DNA of 64,000 nucleotides. It comes from Paractinoplanes durhamensis (lineage in GTDB: Bacteria > Actinomycetota > Actinomycetes > Mycobacteriales > Micromonosporaceae). The stretch's first letter is position 1. Each line of letters starts with the position of its first letter. The stretch covers positions 62,001 through 126,000 of the forward strand of contig NZ_BOML01000050.1 in NCBI RefSeq assembly GCF_016862175.1. Direction: 5' to 3'. This document shows, one piece after another, positions 28,155-35,622 of the stretch. The notes below the pieces were generated by a model, which saw nothing but the letters and a program-made list of their open reading frames with translations, made no database searches and was not told the DNA's origin. A program made the translations under genes and the position numbers.

Positions 28155-28173
28155 CTTTTTCGCGTACGTCTTC

Positions 28174-28198
28174 TGGCCGCCCACCGGGCGGCCATTTT
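28174..28198 (+). terminator. Hairpin with T-run upstream of the PheS-related gene
   Basis: A 9 bp perfect stem (TGGCCGCCC/GGGCGGCCA) with an ACC loop is followed directly by TTTTCG. It lies 97 bp downstream of the methyltransferase remnant and 56 bp before the next ATG. It may end the Lrp/oxidase transcript or act as an attenuator for the PheS-related gene. Confidence 0.65.
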
Positions 28199-28253
28199 CG
28201 TCTCCGGCCTCCCGCGTGGGCTCCCGCACCCACCGCACTCCCCGGAGGATCCG

Positions 28254-29315
28254 ATGACCTACCTGACTCCCAGCGCGCTCGCCGCCGACCTGTCCGTCCG
28301 TGACCTGACCGACCCGGCCGCGGGACCGCACGCCATCCAGCTGATCGTCGATGCGGTGCTGCGGGCCGCCACCGACCGTTCACCCAGTGTTTCCCTGTTG
28401 GTCCACTGCGGTGCCCGGATAGTGGACGTCGCCGACAACTACGACCTGCTCGGCCACTCCCCCGGCGCCGCCGCCCGCGACGCCCGCTACACGCGGTACG
28501 TCGCGCCCGGCCGGATGCTGCGCTCGCAGACATCCGCCCTGATCCCGGGCGCGCTGCGGACGCTGACCGCGGCCGATGCGCTGATCGCCTGTCCCGGCAT
28601 CGTCTACCGCCGGGACGCCATCGACCGGTTGCACACCGGCACCCCGCATCAGCTCGACCTCTGGCGGGTCACCGCCGCCGACCGGCCGCCGGACCTGATC
28701 GACCTGGTCGCGACCGCGGTGAGTGCGGCGCTGCCCGGCACGCCGTGGCGGACCCGCCCGGCCGAGCATCCCTACACGACCGGCGGCCTGGAGATCGAGG
28801 CGTGGTCGGGCGAGGCGTGGGTGGAGATCGGCGAATGCGGCGTGGCCGCCGCGCAGGTGCTGCCGGCCGGCCGGTGCGGGCTCGCGCTCGGGCTGGGCCT
28901 GGATCGCCTGGTGATGCTGCGCAAGGGGATCGGCGACATCCGGCTGCTGCGGTCGGCGGACCCACGGGTGGCCGGCCAGATGACCGACCTGACCCCGTAC
29001 CGTCCGGTGCCCTCGCAGCCGGCCGCCCGCCGCGACCTCTCGGTGGCGATGCCGCCCGGCGTGACCGCCGAGGATCTCGGGGACCGGGTGCGCGACCTGC
29101 TCGGCGCCGACGCCCACCTGGTGGAGGAGGTGGCGATCCGCTCGGTCACCGCGGCCGCCGACCTGCCGGCGGCGTCCCGCGAGCGGCTGCGGATCCGCGA
29201 CGACGAGGTGAACGTGCTGCTCCGCGTCCTGCTGCGCGACCCGCACGCGACCCTGCCGGGCGACCGCGCGAACGAGCTGCGCGACCGCATCTGGGCGGGT
29301 CTGAGCCGAGTCTGA
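28254..29315 (+). CDS. PheS-related class II ligase with C-terminal FDX-ACB-like domain
   Basis: A 353-residue protein with a phenylalanyl-tRNA-synthetase alpha-like catalytic core. YDLLGHSPGAAARDARYTRY and the ARYTRYVAPGRMLRSQTSAL stretch form class II motif 2-like strands. The GLALGLGLDRLVMLRKGI segment, about residues 205-225, is motif 3. Residues about 250-350 resemble the ferredoxin-fold anticodon-binding domain usually found on PheT (PAARRDLSVAMPPGVTAEDL, LRDRIWAGL). The N-terminal coiled coil of true PheS is missing. A catalytic core plus FDX-ACB on one chain recalls monomeric mitochondrial PheRS. Actinobacterial homologues are annotated as PheS-related ligases of unknown substrate. 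A GGAGG ribosome site precedes the ATG. Confidence 0.85.
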   Translation: MTYLTPSALAADLSVRDLTDPAAGPHAIQLIVDAVLRAATDRSPSVSLLVHCGARIVDVADNYDLLGHSPGAAARDARYTRYVAPGRMLRSQTSALIPGALRTLTAADALIACPGIVYRRDAIDRLHTGTPHQLDLWRVTAADRPPDLIDLVATAVSAALPGTPWRTRPAEHPYTTGGLEIEAWSGEAWVEIGECGVAAAQVLPAGRCGLALGLGLDRLVMLRKGIGDIRLLRSADPRVAGQMTDLTPYRPVPSQPAARRDLSVAMPPGVTAEDLGDRVRDLLGADAHLVEEVAIRSVTAAADLPAASRERLRIRDDEVNVLLRVLLRDPHATLPGDRANELRDRIWAGLSRV

Positions 29316-29339
29316 GGGGCGGAAAATACGGAGACGGCC

Positions 29340-29400
29340 GATCTCCCCGGGAGATCACGCGGATGTGGCGGATCTCGACCATGGGTGACCGGCCGTCACC
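29340..29400. terminator. Two short palindromes between the PheS-related and cold-shock genes
   Basis: A 17 bp palindrome (GATCTCCC-C-GGGAGATC, 29340-29356) and a second hairpin (GGTGAC-N5-GTCACC, 29384-29400) lie in the 125 bp between the convergent stops. Neither is followed by a long T-run. They are probably bidirectional 3'-end structures. Confidence 0.45.
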
Positions 29401-29440
29401 ATACCCGGCAAACCTAGTTCAGGGCTGCCGAGTAGTTACA

Positions 29441-29644
29441 TCAGAGCGGACGGATGTTCTCCGCCTGCAGACCCTTCGCACCCTGGGCCACGTCGAACTC
29501 GACGCGCTGGTTCTCCTCCAGGCTGCGGAAGCCCGAAGTCGCGATAGCTGAGAAGTGCGCGAAGACGTCGCCGCCGCCGCCATCCTGGGTGATGAAGCCG
29601 AAGCCCTTGTCCGCGTTGAACCACTTGACGGTACCGGTGGCCAT
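29441..29644 (-). CDS. Cold-shock protein (CspA family)
   Basis: A 67-residue single-domain cold-shock/nucleic-acid-binding protein. RNP1 is KGFGFIT and RNP2 is VFAHFSAI, both intact. It opens MATGTVKWFNADKGFGF. It acts as an RNA chaperone in the cytoplasm. An AAGGAG ribosome site precedes the ATG at 29644. The 5' region is long and structured: a hairpin at 29668-29692 and a terminator-like hairpin at 29732-29765. Family members are often controlled through such leaders. It is a single-gene unit converging on the PheS-related gene. Confidence 0.97.
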   Translation of the reverse strand: MATGTVKWFNADKGFGFITQDGGGGDVFAHFSAIATSGFRSLEENQRVEFDVAQGAKGLQAENIRPL

Positions 29645-29667
29645 TTATCTACTCCTTGACTGACCGT

Positions 29668-29692
29668 GAGGCCCCGCACCGTGCGAGACCTC
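29668..29692 (-). promoter_or_regulatory. Stem-loop in the cold-shock gene 5' leader
   Basis: A 25-base segment can fold almost end to end (GAGG, CGCAC and their complements, with two G-U pairs on the minus-strand RNA). It lies 24 bases before the start codon and just upstream of the ribosome site. It could be a temperature-sensitive structure, though no direct evidence is available. Confidence 0.4.
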
Positions 29693-29731
29693 GCGTCGCC
29701 GTTGTTGATGACCCGGTAGACCGACGAAACC

Positions 29732-29765
29732 AAAAAAGCCTGGTGGGCCGAGATGCCCATCAGGC
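29732..29765 (-). terminator. Terminator-like hairpin in the region upstream of the cold-shock gene
   Basis: On the minus strand an 11-base stem (GCCTGATGGGC with GCCCACCAGGC, one A-C mismatch) is followed by TTTTTT. It is the best intrinsic terminator shape in the window. It may end read-through from the GH3 gene (stop at 29978) or attenuate the cold-shock transcript if the promoter lies further upstream. Confidence 0.7.
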
Positions 29766-29934
29766 GTTGAGAACGTCTTAGGAAATCAAAACTGCAACGC
29801 GGCCAAACTAGCACAGAAATTGGGGCACAGCTCCCCTGGCCGCATTCGAGTCGCGGTTGGCACGCAGCAAGGCTTCTCGCACCGTCGCCCTGGTGCGGAT
29901 GCAGGCTATATCGACGGCCGGCAGCCGGGCGAGC

Positions 29935-29968
29935 GAGCCGTCGCGGCGCCGGGGCACCGCGACGGCTC
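29935..29968 (-). terminator. Hairpin after the secreted GH3 gene
   Basis: A 12 bp perfect stem (GAGCCGTCGCGG and its complement) with a 10 base loop lies 9 bp past the GH3 stop on the minus strand. No T-run follows. The rest of the gap to 29765 shows no gene. Confidence 0.6.
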
Positions 29969-29977
29969 ATCGGTGGT

Positions 29978-32068
29978 TCAGCCGGCGATCACCTTCCGCA
30001 CCAGGGTGTACGCCCGGGCATCCGAACCCGCGGTCCGGGCCCGGTCGGCCTCGGCCAGATCGGCCGCCCAGCCGGCGCCGCCGCGGCCGGCCGCCACCCG
30101 GGCCTGCGCGGTGTCGAACAGCGCGTCGAGCACCGCATCGGCCGAGCGCGGGGTGCCGTGGTCGCCGGTGCGCAGACCCCAGCCGTACGGGAAAAGGGGT
30201 TGGTAGTTGCGGTCGCCGACGTTGATCGGGACCTGACCGACGGTGGCCGGCCAGCTGACCGGCAGGCGGCCGGTGAACGGGCGCCGGCCGAAGAGGACAT
30301 CCGCGACGCCGGCCCCTTCGCTGCCCGGCAGCCAGGAGGCGACCAGGGCGTCGATCTCGCCGAGTTGATCGGTGACGACCTGCGGGCGGCCGGAGACGAC
30401 CAGCACGACGCACTTGGCGACGACCGTGCAGACCCGGTCGACGACGGCCTTGTCGCCGGGCTGCAGGGTCAGCGACTTGGGTTCGTTCTGGGCCGGGGTG
30501 CACCAACCGCACTGCGGGCCACCGACATCACCGAAGCCTTCCGCGTACGGCGTTTCGCCCACCACGACCACACCCACGTCGGCGCCCGCCGCCGGGGCGG
30601 TGCCGTCGAGGCTGTACGTGACGTTCGGGGCGACCTGGCGGATGGCCTGCAGAATCGTGGTGCCCGGGATGGCCGCGCCGGACCGGCCCTGCCAGTCGAT
30701 GGTCCAGCCGCCGGCCTGGTTGCCGATGTCGTCGGCATTGCGGCCGGCCACGTAGATCTTCGCGGACTTGCGCAGCGGCAGCAGACCACCGGAGTTCTTG
30801 AGCAGCACCTGCGACTCGGCCACCGCTTCGCGGGCCAGCGCCCGGTGCGCGGCACTGCCGACCTGGCCGGCGTTGTCCGCCGTCGCGTACGGATGCTCGA
30901 ACAGCCCGAGCTCGAACTTCGTCCGCAGAATCCGCCGCACGGCGTCGTCGATCCGGCTCGTCGCGACGCCGCCGGACGCGACCTCGGCCTTCAGCACCTG
31001 CTCGAAGCGGGCCGCGGTGTTCGGTTCCATGAACATGTCGGTACCGGCGTTGACCCCGGTCCGGACCTGACCGGCCGTCGGCAGCGGCGACCCCGCCGGG
31101 GCGGACGGGTCGGGAATCTGGTGGATGCCCTCCCAGTCGCTGATGACCAGGCCGTCGAAGCCCAGGCCGCGCTTGAGCGTGCCGCCGATCAGCTCGGCCG
31201 AGGCGTGCATCTTGACCGGGTTGCCGACGCCGTCCTCGGTCCAGTCGACGCTGGAGAACGACGGCATGACGCTGCCGACGTCGTGCTTGCGGATCGCGGC
31301 CGCGTAGGGCGCGAGGTCGAGCCGGGCGAAGTCGGCCCGGTCGGTGACGGTGACCCCCTGGTCGATCTTGTAGTCGCCGCTCGCCGAGCCGTACTCCGTG
31401 TCGCCGTCGCCGGCGTAGTGCTTGACGGTGGCGAGCACCCCGCCGTCCTGCAGGCCGTCGATCGCGGTCTCCATCGTGATCACCAGCGACGGATCCTCGG
31501 CGAAGCTCTCGTACGCACGCCCCCAGCGCTCATCGCGGGAGACGCACACGCACGGCGCGAAGTCCCACGGGATGCCGGTGGCGCGCACCTCGGCCGCGGT
31601 GGCCCGGTAGACGCGTTCCACCAGATCCGGGTCGCGGGTGGCCCCGAGGCCGACGTTGTGCGGGAAGACGGTCGCGCCGTACACGTTGCTGTGCCCGTGC
31701 ACGGCGTCGATCCCGTACAGCATCGGAATTTTGAGGGGCGTGCTCAACGCGTACGTCTGGAAGGTGTTGACCATGTCCACCCAGGCGGCCGGGGTGTTCG
31801 GCGTAGGCACCGACCCGCCGCCGGAGAGCACGGAGCCGAGACGAAGCGAGGCGACCTGCGAGGGATCGGACGCCATAGCCCCCCGCTCGGCCTGCGTCAT
31901 CTGCCCGATCTTGTCGTCGAGCGTCATCCGCCGCAGCAGATCCTCGACCCGCTTGCCGACGGGTTGCCGGGCATCGAGATAGGCAACGTGTGGGGTGGTG
32001 ACCGCCGGAAGCGGAAGAAGCATGGCGGCAAGGGCACCGGCCGCCGTCGTTCGGAGTTTTGGTCGCAC
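29978..32068 (-). CDS. Secreted GH3 beta-glucosidase/exo-glucanase
   Basis: A 696-residue glycoside hydrolase family 3 enzyme with an N-terminal export signal (TTAAGALAAMLLPLPAVTT). The barrel domain closely follows the plant/bacterial exo-beta-glucanase type: MTLDDKIGQMTQAERG, MLYGIDAVHGHSNVYGAT, FAPCVCVSRDERWGRAYES. The nucleophile Asp is in GLVISDWEGIHQI, about residue 283. The second domain carries VVVGETPYAEGFGD, where the acid/base Glu is expected by similarity. It likely releases glucose from beta-1,3/1,4-linked oligosaccharides outside the cell. The GTG start has a GGAGG ribosome site. It is a single-gene unit. A terminal Fn3-like or carbohydrate-binding domain is absent. Confidence 0.93.
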   Translation of the reverse strand: MRPKLRTTAAGALAAMLLPLPAVTTPHVAYLDARQPVGKRVEDLLRRMTLDDKIGQMTQAERGAMASDPSQVASLRLGSVLSGGGSVPTPNTPAAWVDMVNTFQTYALSTPLKIPMLYGIDAVHGHSNVYGATVFPHNVGLGATRDPDLVERVYRATAAEVRATGIPWDFAPCVCVSRDERWGRAYESFAEDPSLVITMETAIDGLQDGGVLATVKHYAGDGDTEYGSASGDYKIDQGVTVTDRADFARLDLAPYAAAIRKHDVGSVMPSFSSVDWTEDGVGNPVKMHASAELIGGTLKRGLGFDGLVISDWEGIHQIPDPSAPAGSPLPTAGQVRTGVNAGTDMFMEPNTAARFEQVLKAEVASGGVATSRIDDAVRRILRTKFELGLFEHPYATADNAGQVGSAAHRALAREAVAESQVLLKNSGGLLPLRKSAKIYVAGRNADDIGNQAGGWTIDWQGRSGAAIPGTTILQAIRQVAPNVTYSLDGTAPAAGADVGVVVVGETPYAEGFGDVGGPQCGWCTPAQNEPKSLTLQPGDKAVVDRVCTVVAKCVVLVVSGRPQVVTDQLGEIDALVASWLPGSEGAGVADVLFGRRPFTGRLPVSWPATVGQVPINVGDRNYQPLFPYGWGLRTGDHGTPRSADAVLDALFDTAQARVAAGRGGAGWAADLAEADRARTAGSDARAYTLVRKVIAG

Positions 32069-32244
32069 GCCGTTCCTCCACAGTGGGGAAGGGCCGCCTT
32101 TCAGGCCGGCCCAGGCTTGACCTAGCTCGCCCGATCATCACCCGAGCGTGACTGTCAGGTAACCGTGAGGTTTCCACCCTGCCCGCACCAACCGGCATAT
32201 CGACGTTCGCGGATACCCTTTGATCGAGCCGCTACCCTGCCCCG

Positions 32245-32530
32245 GTGCTCTTCGAAGTGCCGGACGACTCCGGCTTCCTCGCGTTGATCGACCCCGACAC
32301 CTACCCGGGCTTCGTCGCCGAAGACTGGGACTTCGATTCGGTGATGGCGCACTTCCGGACGGCCATGGCCGCCCGGTCGATGCTGCTGTGGCACACCGGC
32401 GGCGGCTGGTGGCAGGTCGAGGTGGGCGACTCGGCGCCGACTTCCGGCTTCCGGCGTACGGCCGGCCCGATCCACTCCGCCGAGGGCCGCCTGCTGCTGA
32501 TCAACTACGAGTCGCTGACGATGGTGGCCC
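32245..32530 (+). pseudogene. 5' part of a truncated conserved hypothetical gene
   Basis: From GTG at 32245 about 95 residues look like genuine coding sequence (VPDDSGFLALIDPDTYPGF, LLWHTGGGWWQVEVGD, SAEGRLLLINYESLTMVAQ). The frame then runs on, without a natural end, into sequence that is meaningful only on the other strand and finally antisense through an aminotransferase gene. The sensible reading stops near 32530. I take this as the surviving front of an actinobacterial protein of unknown function whose 3' end was lost. Confidence 0.6.
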
Positions 32531-32689
32531 AGGGCGCCGATGAGCCCGTCGATCTGCTCCGCGCTGTCGCTCAGGTACGGCAGGGTCGGCGCGACGAACA
32601 CCGTCGGGGCGAAGCCGGAGTCGCGCATCGCCCGCAGGGTGCCCAACCGGGCCGCGAGGCCGGGCAGCGCGCCCCGGCGCCATCGCGTC
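32531..32689 (-). pseudogene. Fragment resembling the C-terminal part of an Rv2578c/SPL-type radical SAM protein
   Basis: On the minus strand the stretch LAARLGTLRAMRDSGF, then APTVFVAPTLPYLSDSAEQI, has the cadence of the radical SAM family (ARLAALRALREAG...VLVAPILPGLTDS). An upstream phrase (DAMAPG) is in another frame, implying a frameshift near 32670. No CxxxCxxC cluster motif is present. It abuts the truncated hypothetical on the opposite strand. Identification is tentative. Confidence 0.35.
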
Positions 32690-32778
32690 GATCCGCCGGC
32701 CCGCCCAGCGCAGGTCGCTCCGCCGGGTCTGAAGAGCCCGTTCGTCCACGCGCGGACCCTACAGCGACCCATCGACAA

Positions 32779-32808
32779 AACAGCCCCGGCGAGGTCGCCG
32801 GGGCTGTT
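32779..32808 (-). terminator. Terminator of the aminotransferase transcript
   Basis: A 14 bp perfect stem (AACAGCCCCGGCGA and its complement) with a tight loop lies 12 bp after the minus-strand stop. It is followed on that strand by a TTTTG run. Confidence 0.8.
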
Positions 32809-32820
32809 GAGCAGGACCGA

Positions 32821-34203
32821 TCAGAGGCGGTTGGAGGCCTCGGTCAGGACCGAGCGCAGGATCTGCTCGATCTCGATGAACTGGGCCTCGCCGGCGATCA
32901 GCGGCGGCGCCAGCTGGATGACCGGGTCGCCACGGTCGTCGGCGCGGCAGTACAGGCCGGCCTCGAACAGGGCGCTGGAGAGGAAGCCGCGCAGCAGCCG
33001 CTCCGACTCCTCCTCGTTGAAGGTCTCCTTGGTGGCCTTGTCCTTCACCAGCTCGATGCCGAAGAAGTAGCCGTCGCCGCGGACGTCGCCGACGATCGGC
33101 AGGTCGTAGAGCCGCTCCAGGTACGAGCGGAACAGGCCGCTGTTGTCCCGGACGTGGCCGTTGAGGTTCTCCCGCTCCATGATGTCGAGGTTGGCCAGGG
33201 CCACCGCCGAGCCGACCGGGTGGCCGCCGTAGGTGATGCCGTGCGCGAACCAGTTGGTGCCCTGCAGGAACGGCTCGGCCAGGCGCTCCGACGCGATCAT
33301 CGCGCCGAGCGGAACGTACCCGCTGGTCAGGCCCTTCGCGATGGTGATGATGTCGGGCGTGTAGCCGTACTTCTGGCCGCCGAAGTATTCGCCGAGCCGG
33401 CCGAAACCGCTGATCACGTCATCCGAGACCATGAGTACGTCGTACCGGTCGCAGATCTCGCGGACCCGCTGGAAGTACCCGGGCGGCGGCGGGAAGCAGC
33501 CGCCGGCGTTCTGCACCGGCTCCAGGAAGACCGCGGCGACCGTGTCGGGACCCTCGAACTCGATGGCCTCGGCGATCCGGTCGGCCGCCCAGACGCCGAA
33601 CTCCTCCAGGGACATGTTCTCGTCGGGGCGCCGGTAGTAGTTGGTGTTCGGCACCCGGAACGTGGACGGCACCAGCGGCTCGAAGTCCTGCTTGAGCGCG
33701 GGGATGCCGGTGATCGACAGGGCGCCCATCGAGGTGCCGTGGTAGGCGATCGACCGGGACAGCACCTTGGTCTTCAGCGGCTTGCCGGTGTGCTTGAAGT
33801 AGGAGCGGGCCAGCTTCCACGCCGACTCGACCGCCTCCGACCCGCCGGTGGTGAAGAAGACCCGGTTGAGGTCGCCCGGGGTCAGATCGGCGAGCCGGTC
33901 GGCCAGCTCGACGGCCTTCGGGTGCGCGTACGACCAGATCGGGAAGTAGGCCAGCTCGCCGGCCTGCTTGGCGGCCGCCTCGGCCAGCTCCTGCCGGCCG
34001 TGGCCGGTCTGCACGACGAACAGCGCGGACAGGCCGTCGAGGAACTTACGGCCGGTGCTGTCCCACACGTAGCAGCCGTCGCCGCGCACGATCATCGGGA
34101 TGTCGTTCTTCTGGTACGACGACAGCCGGGTGAAGTGCATCCACAGGTGATCGCGGGCGTCGCCGGCGAGCTTCGCGTAGTCAGGTGACTGAAGGTCGGT
34201 CAA
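32821..34203 (-). CDS. Class III aminotransferase, omega-amine:pyruvate (SpuC-like) type
   Basis: A 460-residue PLP enzyme. Key features are YVWDSTGRKFLDGLSALFVV, the PLP phosphate loop region TTGGSEAVESAWKLAR, and the active Lys in IITIAKGLTSGYVPLG. The motif SRSIAYHGTSMGALSITG and the N-terminal HLWMHFTRLSSYQKNDIP place it with putrescine/omega-amino-acid:pyruvate transaminases. I choose the TTG at 34203 because GGAG sits six bases before it; the alternative TTG at 34215 has no ribosome site. It is downstream of gabT on the same strand (36 bp apart). Likely role: deaminating putrescine, cadaverine or related diamines, feeding the PatD-like dehydrogenases. Confidence 0.88.
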   Translation of the reverse strand: MTDLQSPDYAKLAGDARDHLWMHFTRLSSYQKNDIPMIVRGDGCYVWDSTGRKFLDGLSALFVVQTGHGRQELAEAAAKQAGELAYFPIWSYAHPKAVELADRLADLTPGDLNRVFFTTGGSEAVESAWKLARSYFKHTGKPLKTKVLSRSIAYHGTSMGALSITGIPALKQDFEPLVPSTFRVPNTNYYRRPDENMSLEEFGVWAADRIAEAIEFEGPDTVAAVFLEPVQNAGGCFPPPPGYFQRVREICDRYDVLMVSDDVISGFGRLGEYFGGQKYGYTPDIITIAKGLTSGYVPLGAMIASERLAEPFLQGTNWFAHGITYGGHPVGSAVALANLDIMERENLNGHVRDNSGLFRSYLERLYDLPIVGDVRGDGYFFGIELVKDKATKETFNEEESERLLRGFLSSALFEAGLYCRADDRGDPVIQLAPPLIAGEAQFIEIEQILRSVLTEASNRL

Positions 34204-34239
34204 GATCTGCTCCAAGCAAACGGGGGGCCGGACGGCGGT

Positions 34240-35517
34240 TCAGAGAGTGGAGAAAGCCTGTTCGAGAAGGGTCAGCCCGCGGTCGAGCTCGTCGTCGCTG
34301 ATGACCAGCGGCGGCAGCAACCGGATCACGTTGCCGTAGGTGCCGCAGGTGAGCAGCAGCAGCCCCGACTCGTGCGCGGCCTTGGCCACGGCGGCGGTGC
34401 TCGCGGCGTCGGGCTCGATGCCGCCCGGCACGACCAGCTCGAGGGCGAGCATCGCGCCCCGGCCGCGGATCTCCCCGACGATCGGGTGCTTGGCGGCGAG
34501 GGCCTCGAGCCGCGGCCGGGCCACCGACTCGATGTGCCGGGCCGCGCCGGCCAGGTCGAGCTCGCGCATCGTCTCGATGCTGGCGAGCGCGGCCGCGCAG
34601 GCGATCGGGTTACCGCCGTACGTGCCGCCGAGACCACCCGGGTGCACCGCATCCATGATCTCGGCCCGACCGGTGACGGCGGCGAGCGGCAACCCGCCGG
34701 CGATGCCCTTGGCCGTGGTGATCAGGTCAGGCTCGACACCTTCGTCCTCGCTGGCGAACCAGGACCCGGTGCGGCAGAAACCCGTCTGGATCTCGTCGGC
34801 GATAAAAACGGCGCCGGCCTGCTTGCTCCAGGCGGCGAGCGCCGGCAGGAACCCCGCCGCCGGCACGACGAACCCACCCTCGCCCTGAACGGGCTCGATC
34901 AGAACGGCGGCGACATTGCTTGCGCCGACATGCTTCTCGATCTGCCCGATGGCGTACGCCGCGGCCTCCGCACCCGATCGACCACCATCGCGGAACGGGT
35001 ACGACATGGGCACCCGATAAATCTCCGGGGCGAACGGCCCGAAGCCCTGCTTGTACGGCATGACCTTGGCGGTCAGCGCCATCGTGAGGTTGGTGCGGCC
35101 GTGGTAAGCGTGGTCGAACACCACAATGGCCTGCCGCCCGGTCGCATGCCGAGCGATCTTGACAGCGTTCTCCACCGCTTCGGCACCGGAGTTGAACAGC
35201 GCCGACCGCTTCTCGAAGTCACCCGGGGTGAGCGCGGCCAGCTCCTCGCAGACCGCAACATACTGCTCGTACGGCGTGATCATGAAGCACGTGTGCGTGA
35301 AGAGCTCCACCTGCTGCTTGATCGCCGCCACGACCTTGGGCGCGCTGTTGCCAACATTGGTCACGGCGATGCCGGCCGCGAAGTCGACCCACTCGCGCCC
35401 GTCCACATCGGTCAGCGTGCCGCCCGCCGCGCTGCTCACGTAGGACGGGATCATGCTGCTGACCCCGCGCGCGACAACCGCGCTCCGGCGCCGACCCAGG
35501 TCGTCGGAGGAAGGCAT
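34240..35517 (-). CDS. gabT: 4-aminobutyrate aminotransferase
   Basis: A 425-residue class III PLP aminotransferase with strong GabT features. These are GGTLTDVDGREWVDFAAGIA, SALFNSGAEAVENAVKIAR, and FDHAYHGRTNLTMALTAKVM. DEIQTGFCRTGSWFA follows, with the PLP Lys in LITTAKGIAGGLPLAA. It converts GABA and 2-oxoglutarate to succinate semialdehyde and glutamate. An AAGGAG ribosome site precedes the ATG. It is divergent from the succinate-semialdehyde dehydrogenase gene across 105 bp, which supports the assignment. It is followed by the omega-amine transaminase on the same transcript. Confidence 0.95.
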   Translation of the reverse strand: MPSSDDLGRRRSAVVARGVSSMIPSYVSSAAGGTLTDVDGREWVDFAAGIAVTNVGNSAPKVVAAIKQQVELFTHTCFMITPYEQYVAVCEELAALTPGDFEKRSALFNSGAEAVENAVKIARHATGRQAIVVFDHAYHGRTNLTMALTAKVMPYKQGFGPFAPEIYRVPMSYPFRDGGRSGAEAAAYAIGQIEKHVGASNVAAVLIEPVQGEGGFVVPAAGFLPALAAWSKQAGAVFIADEIQTGFCRTGSWFASEDEGVEPDLITTAKGIAGGLPLAAVTGRAEIMDAVHPGGLGGTYGGNPIACAAALASIETMRELDLAGAARHIESVARPRLEALAAKHPIVGEIRGRGAMLALELVVPGGIEPDAASTAAVAKAAHESGLLLLTCGTYGNVIRLLPPLVISDDELDRGLTLLEQAFSTL

Positions 35518-35622
35518 CTCTCAACTCCTTCAAGCTTTGAGCCCCGATCATTTCACCGATTCCGTCGTTTGCAAGAGCCAGTACAACTATTTCCGCGCCG
35601 CCAACCGGGTTACGCTCCCGCC

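Noticed and set aside
29820..29934. Possible small gene or RNA between the GH3 terminator and the cold-shock leader
   Set aside because: No frame with good codon use and no recognisable RNA fold beyond the hairpins already listed.
34372..35622. Plus-strand extension upstream of the succinate-semialdehyde dehydrogenase
   Set aside because: It is antisense to gabT and has no family match. The dehydrogenase begins at the GTG at 35623.
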